64,000 nt of DNA from Clostridia bacterium (GCA_017440755.1 JAFSGP010000036.1:62001-126000); one strand, 5' to 3'; shown: positions 33,411 to 42,615, counted from the stretch's first letter. The notes: generated from the sequence alone by a model not told the origin. Translations and numbers: made by a program.

Positions 33411-34736
33411 ATGACCATCGAACAACTGAAAAAGTTAATTGTTGACGGTGGCTGTGTCGGTGCCGGTGGCGCCGGTTTCCCATCGGCTGTTAAACTGGCT
33501 GAGGGTGCTGACAGCTTGGTTATCAATGCGGCAGAGTGCGAGCCTTTGCTCTATTCTGACTATGCGCTGATGAAACAGCATCTGGCGGACGTTGCCGCCG
33601 GTGCAGAGTACGTTATTGAAGCAACCGGTATTCAAAAAGGCTATCTGGGGCTGAAAGAGCACACCGCACATCGTCTGGGATTACATGACGGCGAGTCGAT
33701 TTCCGCCCATGTGGTGGTGAAATGCCTGCCGAACGTTTATCCTATGGGAGATGAGATTATCCTCATCTACCAGACGCTGGGTCGTGTTGTGCCGCCCGGA
33801 CAGCTGCCGATCACGGTGGGTGTTATCGTGTATAACTCGGAAACGCTGTACAACATCTGCTTAGCGGTCCGTGACGGTAAGCCTGTGACACAGAAATGGG
33901 TTACCGTGGGTGGACAGGTGCGAAAGCCCTTTGTTACGTTGGTGCCGGTTGGCACACCTGTGCGGGAGCTGATGCAGAAATACGGCATCACCGTGCCGGA
34001 GGACAGCGTAATGATTGATGGTGGTCCGGCTATGGGACCCATCATCAATCCCGATACGGCGGTCATCACCAAGACCACAAAGGCACTGCTGGTGCTACCT
34101 AAGACTGCTCCCGCCATCGCCAGCAAGCTGGAGACCAATCGCACGGTGAACACCCATGCCACAGCGAACTGCTGTCAGTGTCGTCTGTGCACGGATATGT
34201 GCCCTCGGGCACTGATTGGCTATCCGCTGACCCCCCACAAGATTGTGCGCAACTCCATACAGATGATGGAGCAGTATCCGGAGAACTTCACCGAAGCCTC
34301 TGTTTGCAGCGGCTGTGGCATTTGCGAGCTGACTGCCTGCTGTCAGGGTATCAGCCCGCGCGGCGTGTATCAGCAGGTCAAGGGGATTCTGGCGAAGAAT
34401 AAGCTCCGCTATCAGCACAAGGGGGAGATACGAGTGGATCCCGATCGGGAGTACCGCATGCTCCCCAGCGAGCGATTTAAGCAACGCATTGGTGTGGCTA
34501 AGTACGACGTCGGTGTGCCGGAAATTCTGGCAGATGCCTATATTCCGTCCCGTATTGAATTGCCCCTGCGCCAGCATATCGGCGCTCCCGCAAAGCCTGT
34601 GGTACAGGTGGGGGATACCGTGGCTATCGGACAGCTGGTTGCGCAGGCAGACGGCATGATCTCGGCGAATATTCACTCCTCTGTGAATGGACGTGTGCTG
34701 GAGGTTTCCGACTCCCGCATCGTTATCGTCGTGTGA
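33411..34736 (+). CDS. PduS-like RnfC-related flavin/Fe-S protein
   Basis: 441 residues. The N-terminal part has the RnfC/Nqo1-like flavin-binding motif GGCVGAGGAGFPSAVKL and INAAECEPLL. Two [4Fe-4S] ferredoxin motifs follow, Cys254/257/260/264 and Cys299/302/305 with Cys309-310. The C-terminal part resembles the RnfC barrel-sandwich region. Salmonella PduS reduces cobalamin; homologues also occur in glycyl-radical BMCs, where electron supply or NADH balance is the more likely role. Beside a PduT-like shell protein it may pass electrons across the shell. Confidence 0.9.
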   Translation: MTIEQLKKLIVDGGCVGAGGAGFPSAVKLAEGADSLVINAAECEPLLYSDYALMKQHLADVAAGAEYVIEATGIQKGYLGLKEHTAHRLGLHDGESISAHVVVKCLPNVYPMGDEIILIYQTLGRVVPPGQLPITVGVIVYNSETLYNICLAVRDGKPVTQKWVTVGGQVRKPFVTLVPVGTPVRELMQKYGITVPEDSVMIDGGPAMGPIINPDTAVITKTTKALLVLPKTAPAIASKLETNRTVNTHATANCCQCRLCTDMCPRALIGYPLTPHKIVRNSIQMMEQYPENFTEASVCSGCGICELTACCQGISPRGVYQQVKGILAKNKLRYQHKGEIRVDPDREYRMLPSERFKQRIGVAKYDVGVPEILADAYIPSRIELPLRQHIGAPAKPVVQVGDTVAIGQLVAQADGMISANIHSSVNGRVLEVSDSRIVIVV

Positions 34737-34754
34737 TATATGAGGTGAACAAGA

Positions 34755-35300
34755 ATGATTTACGCAGTTGGTGTAATTGAGATAAAAAGCATTCCCGTCG
34801 GCGTCGAGGCCTGCGACGATGCACTGAAATCCTCCGGCATTCGCCTGATTTCTGCCCATCCCTCCTGCCCGGGCAAGTATGAGATTCTTATGACCGGCAG
34901 TATCTCCGAGGTGCAGACCGCTCTTGACCATGTGCGGGAGAAGTTTGGACACCACGTGATCGATTGCACCCTGATGGGACGCATCGACCAGTCGGTGATC
35001 ATGGCGCTGATGGGCGCTCAGCCTGAGGTGGAGCGTGCCGCTTTGGGTGTGGTGGAGACCTATTCCGCCTCCAGCATCATTTTGGCGGCAGATGCGGCTG
35101 TTAAAGCGGCTAAGGTGGATATCGTAGACCTGCGGCTGTCCCGCGGTATGGGTGGTAAGGGCGTGCTGATGCTCACCGGTGAGGTGGGAGACGTTACCGC
35201 CGCCGTCGAGGCTGCCAGCGATTACGCTATTCGTCAGGGGCTGTTCAGCAGCAAGGCGATTATGGCCGCTCCCCACGAGGAACTCTGGGAGCATCTGTAA
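34755..35300 (+). CDS. Double-BMC-domain trimeric shell protein, PduT-like with pore cysteine
   Basis: 181 residues made of two BMC domains (about 1-90 and 94-181). The first contains PSCPGKYEILMTG with Cys38, the same position and context (ICPGK) as the PduT cysteine that holds a [4Fe-4S] cluster at the trimer pore. The second contains ALGVVETYSASSIILAADAAVKAAKVDIVDL. Immediately follows the PduS-like gene, as the two functions would suggest, and closes the operon before a terminator. Confidence 0.92.
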   Translation: MIYAVGVIEIKSIPVGVEACDDALKSSGIRLISAHPSCPGKYEILMTGSISEVQTALDHVREKFGHHVIDCTLMGRIDQSVIMALMGAQPEVERAALGVVETYSASSIILAADAAVKAAKVDIVDLRLSRGMGGKGVLMLTGEVGDVTAAVEAASDYAIRQGLFSSKAIMAAPHEELWEHL

Positions 35301-35310
35301 TGAACGAATA

Positions 35311-35340
35311 ACAGACGGCGATTACCGCCGTCTGTTTTCT
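35311..35340 (+). terminator. Terminator closing the microcompartment operon
   Basis: A 10-bp stem (35311-35320 with 35326-35335), loop ATTAC, followed by TTTTCT. Confidence 0.88.
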
Positions 35341-35354
35341 TTGCGAGGGATACT

Positions 35355-35996
35355 ATGACGCGTTTATATTTCGTTCGCCACGGAGAGAGTGAGTCCAATA
35401 CTGAGAACCGTTTTACGGGTCAACTAAATATTCCGTTGAGTAAAAAGGGGAGAGAACAGGCTGAGCGGACGGCGGACTACCTGCAGGACGTGCCGCTGAC
35501 GGCTGTATACGCCAGCGACCTGTCTCGTGCATTTGAAACAGGTCAGGCGATAGCCAAGCGGCACGGTCTGACAGCGGTTCCTACACCCCACCTGCGGGAG
35601 ATTGACGGTGGTTTGTGGCACGGTCAGCGGTATGCCGACCTACTCCGACTGTTTCCGGATAGTTATAGCATTTGGAAGCACCGCCTTGGTCTTGCGGTTG
35701 CACCGGAAGGGGAGTCGGTGGCTCATCTACGGGAGCGGGTGAGAGCCTACGTGGAGGCGGTGGTTCGAGCACATCCTGACGAACACGTCTGCATCGCCAC
35801 CCACGCTACACCCATTCGCGCGATGGAAAGCCTTTGGACAGATACGCCATTGGAGAATATGCACACCATTCCTTGGGTAGGTAACGCCTCGGTGACGGTG
35901 GTGGACTATGACGAGCACCTGAAAGCCCATATTGTGGAGCGTGACCACTATCAGCATTTGGCAGATTTGCATACAGAATTGCCAAAAACAGTGTAA
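35355..35996 (+). CDS. Histidine phosphatase superfamily protein (phosphoglycerate mutase-like)
   Basis: 213 residues. The catalytic motif is YFVRHGESESNTENRFTGQ, followed by PLSKKGREQAERTADYL and the second His in CIATHATPIRAM. The class includes cofactor-dependent phosphoglycerate mutases, broad phosphatases and alpha-ribazole phosphatase (CobC). It lies just past the BMC operon terminator and ends in its own strong terminator. A CobC role is conceivable beside a cobalamin adenosyltransferase, but the sequence does not decide this. Confidence 0.85.
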   Translation: MTRLYFVRHGESESNTENRFTGQLNIPLSKKGREQAERTADYLQDVPLTAVYASDLSRAFETGQAIAKRHGLTAVPTPHLREIDGGLWHGQRYADLLRLFPDSYSIWKHRLGLAVAPEGESVAHLRERVRAYVEAVVRAHPDEHVCIATHATPIRAMESLWTDTPLENMHTIPWVGNASVTVVDYDEHLKAHIVERDHYQHLADLHTELPKTV

Positions 35997-36002
35997 AGGT
36001 AA

Positions 36003-36034
36003 AAGCCTGTACAGAGAAAACTGTACAGGCTTTT
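36003..36034 (+). terminator. Terminator after the histidine phosphatase gene
   Basis: An 11-bp stem (36003-36013/14 with 36021-36031) flanked by AAAA and TTTT, loop AGAAAA. Confidence 0.9.
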
Positions 36035-36086
36035 CGTTTTCTGTTTTGAAAAATAAAAAAGGGGGTGTAATTTTGCGTATTTTCCA

Positions 36087-36115
36087 TTGCATTAAGAGGA
36101 GAAATATAGTATAAT
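36087..36115 (+). promoter_or_regulatory. Promoter for the miaB-ylbF-mutSL-miaA operon
   Basis: TTGCAT (36087-36092), a 17-base spacer and TATAAT (36110-36115). Confidence 0.8.
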
Positions 36116-36152
36116 AAAGTGATGTTTTATATCCAGGAAGGAATGGCTGTTT

Positions 36153-37565
36153 ATGACCAGAACAATTTCGGCAGAGGAGCTGCAAAAACAGCGTCCGTTT
36201 ACCGAAAAGGTGCGACAGCACTATATTGCGTTTAAGCCGGACTCGCCGCCCCTTGCCTGCGTGCGTACCTTCGGGTGTCAGCAGAATGTGGCGGATTCCG
36301 AGCGCATCAAGGGTATGCTGGCGGTGATGGGCTTTGGGTTTACCGAGGAGCCATCCGAGGCGGACTTTATCCTGTTCAACACCTGCGCGGTGCGGGAGCA
36401 TGCTTGCGACCGCGTGTTCGGTAACGTGGGGGCACTCAAGACCATTAAGCGCCGTCGTCCCCACGTGCTGATTGCCGTGTGTGGCTGTATGGTACAGCAA
36501 CCTCACGTGGCGGAGAAATTGAAGAAAAGCTACCCCTTTGTGGGGCTTGTGTTTGGTACCCATGTAATTCATCAATTCCCCGAATTGCTTTATAACGCCT
36601 TACAGCAGCGGCGACAACTGTCGGTTACTCCGCAAGAGGACGGCGTCATTGCCGAGGGTATCCCTGTGGTGCGGGACGGTAGCTTCAAGGCGTGGCTTCC
36701 CATAATGTATGGGTGTAACAACTTCTGCACATACTGCATTGTGCCCTACGTTCGCGGACGGGAGCGCAGCCGCGATCCGGAGATTATTCTCAGTGAGGCG
36801 CGTCAGTTGGTGGCGGACGGCTATAAGGAAATCACCCTGTTGGGGCAGAACGTAAACTCCTACGGAAAAGGGGAGAGCCACGGCGTGAATTTTGCGGAGC
36901 TTTTGCGACGCATCAATGCTATTCCCGGTGATTTCACCATTCGTTTTATGACCTCTCACCCCAAAGATGCCACCCACGAACTGTTCGATACCATTGCCGC
37001 CTGCGAAAAGGTGTCTCGCCATTTTCATCTGCCATTTCAATCGGGCAACAACCGTGTGCTGAAGGCAATGAACCGTGGATACACCCGCGAGCAGTATCTG
37101 TCTTTAGTTGCCTATGCGCGTCAGGTGATACCGGATATTTCGTTTACCAGTGACGTTATCGTCGGTTTCCCGGGTGAGACACGGGAGGAGTTTGAGGATA
37201 CCCTGTCTTTGGTGCAGGAGGTTGGGTTTACGTCGCTGTTTACCTTTATCTTCTCGCCGCGTGTGGGTACTCCCGCGGCGGCTATGGAGGATCCGATACC
37301 CGCGGATACCAAATCGGTTTGGTTCCGCGAGCTGTCCGCTCTGCAAGAGGAGCTTTCGGCACAAAGATTAGCCGTGCTGGTTGGTACAGAACAGCGCGCG
37401 CTGCTGGAGACTGCCGCAGAGGGCTATTTGGAAGCCCGTCTGCCGGATAACAGCATTGTCCGTGTAGAGGCAGACCCGCAGTATATCGGCTGTTACGCTA
37501 CCGTGCGCATTGACGATGCTCGCAGCTGGGTGATGCACGGCACGGTGCTGAATATTGAGAATTAA
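36153..37565 (+). CDS. miaB: tRNA-2-methylthio-N6-dimethylallyladenosine synthase
   Basis: 470-residue radical SAM methylthiotransferase acting at A37 of tRNAs. The N-terminal auxiliary-cluster domain contains TFGCQQNVADSERIKGML, FNTCAVREHA and VCGCMVQ. The radical SAM motif is YGCNNFCTYCIVPYVRGRERSR, and the C-terminal region is a TRAM domain. ATG 36153 follows AGGAAGGA. Its product modifies tRNAs already isopentenylated by MiaA, encoded downstream in the same operon. Confidence 0.97.
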   Translation: MTRTISAEELQKQRPFTEKVRQHYIAFKPDSPPLACVRTFGCQQNVADSERIKGMLAVMGFGFTEEPSEADFILFNTCAVREHACDRVFGNVGALKTIKRRRPHVLIAVCGCMVQQPHVAEKLKKSYPFVGLVFGTHVIHQFPELLYNALQQRRQLSVTPQEDGVIAEGIPVVRDGSFKAWLPIMYGCNNFCTYCIVPYVRGRERSRDPEIILSEARQLVADGYKEITLLGQNVNSYGKGESHGVNFAELLRRINAIPGDFTIRFMTSHPKDATHELFDTIAACEKVSRHFHLPFQSGNNRVLKAMNRGYTREQYLSLVAYARQVIPDISFTSDVIVGFPGETREEFEDTLSLVQEVGFTSLFTFIFSPRVGTPAAAMEDPIPADTKSVWFRELSALQEELSAQRLAVLVGTEQRALLETAAEGYLEARLPDNSIVRVEADPQYIGCYATVRIDDARSWVMHGTVLNIEN

Positions 37566-37584
37566 TGCAAAAGGAGATATAGAA

Positions 37585-37998
37585 ATGGATATTTTGTTGG
37601 AGAAAGCTATTGAACTGGCTAACCTGCTCAAGGAGGACGACCGCTGCAAGGCGATTCTGGCGGCGCAACAGGCGGCGGACGCTGACGAAACGCTGCAGGC
37701 GCTCATCGGCGATTTCAACATGAAGCGCATCGCCATCAACACCGAGGAAACCAAGGAAAACGGTGAGCAGGACGCGGACAAGCTGCGTGAGCTTAATACG
37801 GAACTGCGTTCCATCTATGCTTCTATCATGGCGAACGAGCATATGATGGCGTACAATCAAGCAAAAGAGGCACTGGACGGCATTGTGAACAAGATGCATA
37901 TTGCGCTCAATTTGGCAGCGGCCGGTCAGGACCCTGCCATTGCGGCGCAAGAGGGTGGCTGCTCCGGCGACTGCGGCAGCTGCGGTGGTTGCCACTAA
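37585..37998 (+). CDS. YlbF/YmcA family protein with C-terminal cysteine cluster
   Basis: 137 residues from ATG 37585 (AAAGGAGAT site). A helical YlbF/YmcA core (MDILLEKAIELANLLKEDDRCKAILAAQQAADAD ...) is followed by a tail GGCSGDCGSCGGCH with CX3CX2CX2CH spacing. The B. subtilis YlbF-YmcA-YaaT complex affects RNase Y and biofilm formation and carries [4Fe-4S] clusters; a cluster on this tail is a natural suggestion but unproven. Location between miaB and mutS is the usual clostridial order. Confidence 0.88.
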   Translation: MDILLEKAIELANLLKEDDRCKAILAAQQAADADETLQALIGDFNMKRIAINTEETKENGEQDADKLRELNTELRSIYASIMANEHMMAYNQAKEALDGIVNKMHIALNLAAAGQDPAIAAQEGGCSGDCGSCGGCH

Positions 37999-38036
37999 GA
38001 TTTTCTGAGAAATTAAAGCAAAGGATGGCATAAATT

Positions 38037-40655
38037 ATGGCGGAAATGACGCCGATGATGCAACAGTATCTTCAAATTAAAGAACAGAATAAAGATGCCA
38101 TTTTGTTTTTCCGTTTGGGAGATTTCTACGAGATGTTCTTTGATGATGCCAAGGTGGCGTCCAAAGAACTGGAACTCACCCTGACGGGACGGGACTGTGG
38201 GCAACCGGAGCGTGCCCCAATGTGTGGTGTGCCCTTTCACAGCTATGAGAGCTACGTAGCTAAGCTGGTGGAGCGGGGATATAAGGTGGCTATCTGCGAG
38301 CAGACGGAGGATCCCGCTCAGGCAAAAGGTCTGGTAAAGCGAGATATCATTCGTGTGCTTACCCCCGGTACGGTTATTGAAGGCAGCATGCTGGACGAAA
38401 GCCGCAACAACTATTTGGCGGTGATTTATGCGGCTCCTGACGGAAACAGCGTAGGACTTTGCTTCTGCGACTGCTCCACCGGTCAATTGCACGTTACCCA
38501 GTTATCGGGTGAGGACCTCCCGCTGCGTGTTCTCAACGAGTTGGGACGTTTTTCTCCCAGCGAGGTGCTGGTCAACGAGCCGGCCTCTGCTTTCGGGTCC
38601 GTCCGCGAGTTTGCGGACCGCCGCTTGGGTGGGCGAATGGAGTGCCGTCCTGCGGAGGAGTTTGATTATACCGCTGCCGCCGACAGTCTTCTGCGGCAGT
38701 TTAAAGCTGTGTCCTTGACGGCACTGCATATGGAGGACAAGCCCTCTGCTGTTTGTGCCTTTGGTTGTGCCTTTGCTTATCTGCGTGCTACCCAGATTAC
38801 CGGTCTGGAGCGCCTGAATAAGTTGGACGTCTATTCCGACGCGCAGTATATGAAGCTGGACCTGACTGCGCGCCGCAATTTGGAATTGCTGGAAACCATG
38901 CGCTCTCAGGAAAAACGCGGTTCCTTGTTGGGGGTGCTTGACCATACCCGTACCGCTATGGGTAAGCGACTCTTGCGCAGCTGGATTGAGCAGCCGCTGG
39001 TGCAGTTGGCCCCGATCACCCGTCGCCTGTCTGCGGTAGACGAGCTGGTGCGTAATACGTTGCTGCGCGATGATATACGCGAACAGCTTACGCGCATATA
39101 TGACTTAGAGCGTATTATGACCCGTGTGGTATACGGCAGCGCCAACGCGCGTGAACTGCGCTCCTTACAGCAGACGCTGTCCTGCTTGCCTACGTTGCGC
39201 AGCCTTCTGCAGAGCGTTGAGGCGGCAGACCTTTGTGAGATTCGAGATGCCATTGACCCGTTGGAGGATATCTGCGCACAGATTGAGGTGGCTATTGAAG
39301 AAAATCCGCCTTTCTCGGTACGCGAGGGCGGTATGATTCGCGCGGGCTACAGCGCCGAGCTGGACGAATTGCAAAGCATTATGTCGGACGGCAAAGGCAT
39401 CTTGGTCCGCATCGAAACCGAGGAAAAGCAGAAAACGGGTATCAAGACGCTGAAGGTGGGATATAATCGCGTATTTGGCTATTATATCGAGGTGTCCCGT
39501 CTATACAGCGAACAAGTACCCGAGCACTATATCCGCAAGCAGACCCTTGCCAATGCAGAGCGCTACATAACCCAAGAGCTCAAGGAGCTGGAGGCAAAGG
39601 TGCTGGGGGCCCGCGACCGTTCTGTGGCGCTGGAGTATCAGCTGTTCACCGCCCTACGCGAGGTGGTGGCACAGCAGCTCGTGCGTGTACAGACCACTGC
39701 CGAAGCGGTAGCGCGTCTTGACGTGCTTACTTCCTTTGCCACGGTGGCAGTGCGGCAAAACTATTGCCGCCCTGAGGTGGACCTCAGCGGCAATATCCAT
39801 ATTGTTGGCGGCAGACACCCTGTGGTAGAGGCACTTTCGGTTACGCCCTTTGTGCCAAACGATACCACCTTAGATAACGGTGCGAACCGCGTTGCGCTGA
39901 TTACAGGCCCCAATATGGCGGGTAAATCCACCTATATGCGGCAAACGGCGCTTATTACTCTAATGGCGCAAATCGGTAGCTTTGTGCCTGCACAAAGCGC
40001 CACCATTGGCATTGTGGACAGCATTTTCACTCGCGTCGGCGCCTCCGACGATTTGGCCGCAGGTCAGTCCACCTTTATGGTGGAGATGAGCGAGGTGGCG
40101 TCCATTCTGCGGAATGCTACGGCAAACAGCTTGATCGTTTTCGACGAGATTGGTCGCGGTACCTCCACCTTTGACGGTATGAGCATTGCTCGTGCGGTGC
40201 TGGAGTACGTAGCTAATCCCAAGAAGCTGGGAGCTAAGACCCTGTTTGCGACTCACTATCACGAATTGACGGGGATAGAAGAGGAAAACAGGTGCATCAA
40301 GAACTATAACATCGCCGTGAAAAAGCGTGGTGACGATATCACTTTCCTGCGGCGTATTGTGCGCGGTCCGGCGGACGACAGCTATGGCATTGAGGTTGCC
40401 AAGCTGGCGGGCATTAACGACGAGGTGGTACAGCGTGCCAAGGAGATTCTGCATGGTATTGAGGCGGGGGAAGGTGCACCGGTGCGTCGCTCTGCGCCGC
40501 CCGTGCAAGAGGATAGCTTTGACCAGCTTTCTATGCTCGGCGGTGGGGATAATCCCATTGTTAATAAATTGAAGGAGCTGGACGTCAACGTGCTGACCCC
40601 CATTGAGGCGATGCAGGTACTGTACGATTTGGTTAAGGAAGCAGCCGGATACTAA
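38037..40655 (+). CDS. mutS: DNA mismatch repair protein MutS
   Basis: 872 residues. The mismatch-contacting motif FFRLGDFYEMFFDDA is near the N terminus; the clamp and lever domains follow. Walker A is GPNMAGKSTYMRQTALI, and the ABC signature region contains STFMVEMSEV, FDEIGRGTSTFDG and ATHYHELT. The length and domain order are normal for MutS1. It is followed by mutL. Confidence 0.98.
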   Translation: MAEMTPMMQQYLQIKEQNKDAILFFRLGDFYEMFFDDAKVASKELELTLTGRDCGQPERAPMCGVPFHSYESYVAKLVERGYKVAICEQTEDPAQAKGLVKRDIIRVLTPGTVIEGSMLDESRNNYLAVIYAAPDGNSVGLCFCDCSTGQLHVTQLSGEDLPLRVLNELGRFSPSEVLVNEPASAFGSVREFADRRLGGRMECRPAEEFDYTAAADSLLRQFKAVSLTALHMEDKPSAVCAFGCAFAYLRATQITGLERLNKLDVYSDAQYMKLDLTARRNLELLETMRSQEKRGSLLGVLDHTRTAMGKRLLRSWIEQPLVQLAPITRRLSAVDELVRNTLLRDDIREQLTRIYDLERIMTRVVYGSANARELRSLQQTLSCLPTLRSLLQSVEAADLCEIRDAIDPLEDICAQIEVAIEENPPFSVREGGMIRAGYSAELDELQSIMSDGKGILVRIETEEKQKTGIKTLKVGYNRVFGYYIEVSRLYSEQVPEHYIRKQTLANAERYITQELKELEAKVLGARDRSVALEYQLFTALREVVAQQLVRVQTTAEAVARLDVLTSFATVAVRQNYCRPEVDLSGNIHIVGGRHPVVEALSVTPFVPNDTTLDNGANRVALITGPNMAGKSTYMRQTALITLMAQIGSFVPAQSATIGIVDSIFTRVGASDDLAAGQSTFMVEMSEVASILRNATANSLIVFDEIGRGTSTFDGMSIARAVLEYVANPKKLGAKTLFATHYHELTGIEEENRCIKNYNIAVKKRGDDITFLRRIVRGPADDSYGIEVAKLAGINDEVVQRAKEILHGIEAGEGAPVRRSAPPVQEDSFDQLSMLGGGDNPIVNKLKELDVNVLTPIEAMQVLYDLVKEAAGY

Positions 40656-40675
40656 TTGTGAAAGGGGAGAGTGCT

Positions 40676-42595
40676 GTGGCAAAAATACAGGTTCTGGATA
40701 AACACGTAGCGGAGCTGATTGCCGCCGGTGAGGTGGTAGAGCGTCCCGCATCCGTGGTAAAGGAATTGATGGAAAACACCATCGATGCCGGTGCGAAGCA
40801 CGTGACGGTGGAAATACGGGACGGCGGCACCTCCTACATTCGCATTACGGACGACGGCTGCGGTATTCACCGCGAGGACGTGGCTACGGCTTTCCTGCGC
40901 CACGCTACCAGCAAGGTGCGTACGGAAGAGGATTTGGGTTGCATCGGCACCTTAGGCTTCCGTGGCGAGGCTTTGGCTTCGGTGGCCGCTGTCGCCAAGG
41001 TGGAGGTTACCACCTGCGCCGATGGCGAAATCGTGGGAACCCGCTACGTCATTCACGGCGGTGAAGAGATATTGGTCGAAGATGCAGGTTGCGCCCGCGG
41101 TTCGACCTTTGTCGTAGAGGATTTGTTTTATAATATCCCTGCCCGCATGAAATTCCTCAAAAAGGACGTCAGCGAAGGAAATGCGGTAGCGGGTGTGGTG
41201 GAGCGACTTGCTCTGTCTCATCCTGAGATTGGCGTGAAATTCATTCGCAACGGGCGAACCGAATTGCAAACACCGGGTAACGGAGATTTGCTTTCCTGTA
41301 TCCACGCGGTGCTGGGCAAGCAGTTTGCATCCACGCTGATTCCTGTGGAATATACCATGGGCGGCGTGTCTGTGAGCGGCTATATCTGCAAGCCGGAAGG
41401 CTGCCGCCCCAACCGAACGATGCAGCACTACTTTGTGAACGACCGTTACGTTAAGACGCAGACGGCTATGGTGGCGGTGGAGCGGGCATATAAGGGTATG
41501 ATAATGGTGGGGCGCTTTCCTGCCTGCGTATTACATATCCACCTGCCTACAGAAACGGTAGATGCTAACGTGCATCCCGCAAAAATCGAGGTGCGTTTCA
41601 TCAACGAGAAACCCGTCTTTGATGCGGTATATTACGGGGTTCGTTCGGCACTGGAGACAAAGGGCAGTATCCGCCAAATGTCTATACAGACGGATTCCGC
41701 TCCCTTTATAAAGGAGTCCGTGTCCTTAACACCGCCGATTGTGGAAAAGCCTTCCGTTACCGTGGCGGCGAAACCGATACGAAAAGACCTGCCATCTTTC
41801 CCTAAAGCACCGGCATTTCTGGATTTAATCGTAGATGATGAACGCCCAAATGCGAACGCTCTTGCGGACGGAACCAACGAATTTTTAGATTCTATATCGA
41901 AAAATAAGGAAGTAACGGAAGAATCGGCGCCTGTAGAGCCGAAAGCGGGTACCGAACCGATTCTGAATAATACCACTGTCGTCCTTGCGGCGGAAGAACC
42001 GCAACGGATTCTGCCGGAGGAGGAAAAGCCTGCCGTTTTGTTGGTGGGTGAGGTGTTTAAGACCTATATATTGGCGCAGATGGGAGACAGCTTGTTTATC
42101 ATTGATAAGCATGCTGCTCATGAACGCATTTTGTATAACAAACTGAAGGCCCAATCTCGCGTGGACGAGCAAATGTTGCTTACTCCTGTATCTGTTACGG
42201 TTAGCCGTGAGGAGCATACTGCTTTGCTGGACGCTCTGCCTGAATTGGAAAAGGCAGGCATTTCCGTTGAGGATTTCGGCGGAAGCAGCGTTTTAGTCCG
42301 TTCCTTCCCGTTGCTGCTGGCGGGGACGGATATCGAAAACACCATACGGGAGATTGCGTCCGGCCTTACGGACGGCAGCCGCGAGGTGCAATCCGCTAAG
42401 CTGGATTGGATATATCATTCCTCTGCCTGCCGTGCCGCTATTAAGGCGGGGGACAGCAGCCGACCTGTAGAATTGCTGGATTTGGCAAAACAGGTGTTGC
42501 TGGACGATGCGATTCGTTTCTGCCCGCACGGTCGCCCTGTATGTGTGGAAATGACCAAGAAAGAGCTGGAAAAGCAGTTCGGTCGTATACTTTGA
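40676..42595 (+). CDS. mutL: DNA mismatch repair protein MutL
   Basis: 639 residues from GTG 40676, which sits 6 bases after AAGGGGAG; the first residues IQVLDKHVAELIAAGEVVERPASVVKEL are canonical. GHKL ATPase motifs: NTIDAGA, DDGCGI, TLGFRGEAL. A variable linker (about 335-430) leads to the dimerisation/endonuclease domain with DKHAAHERILYNKL, ACRAAIK and FCPHGRPV. In the endonuclease motif DQHA-x2-E-x4-E the last Glu is replaced by Asn, while the zinc-site residues look intact. Confidence 0.96.
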   Translation: MAKIQVLDKHVAELIAAGEVVERPASVVKELMENTIDAGAKHVTVEIRDGGTSYIRITDDGCGIHREDVATAFLRHATSKVRTEEDLGCIGTLGFRGEALASVAAVAKVEVTTCADGEIVGTRYVIHGGEEILVEDAGCARGSTFVVEDLFYNIPARMKFLKKDVSEGNAVAGVVERLALSHPEIGVKFIRNGRTELQTPGNGDLLSCIHAVLGKQFASTLIPVEYTMGGVSVSGYICKPEGCRPNRTMQHYFVNDRYVKTQTAMVAVERAYKGMIMVGRFPACVLHIHLPTETVDANVHPAKIEVRFINEKPVFDAVYYGVRSALETKGSIRQMSIQTDSAPFIKESVSLTPPIVEKPSVTVAAKPIRKDLPSFPKAPAFLDLIVDDERPNANALADGTNEFLDSISKNKEVTEESAPVEPKAGTEPILNNTTVVLAAEEPQRILPEEEKPAVLLVGEVFKTYILAQMGDSLFIIDKHAAHERILYNKLKAQSRVDEQMLLTPVSVTVSREEHTALLDALPELEKAGISVEDFGGSSVLVRSFPLLLAGTDIENTIREIASGLTDGSREVQSAKLDWIYHSSACRAAIKAGDSSRPVELLDLAKQVLLDDAIRFCPHGRPVCVEMTKKELEKQFGRIL

Positions 42596-42615
42596 TTTTC
42601 TAAGAGGTGATTCAT

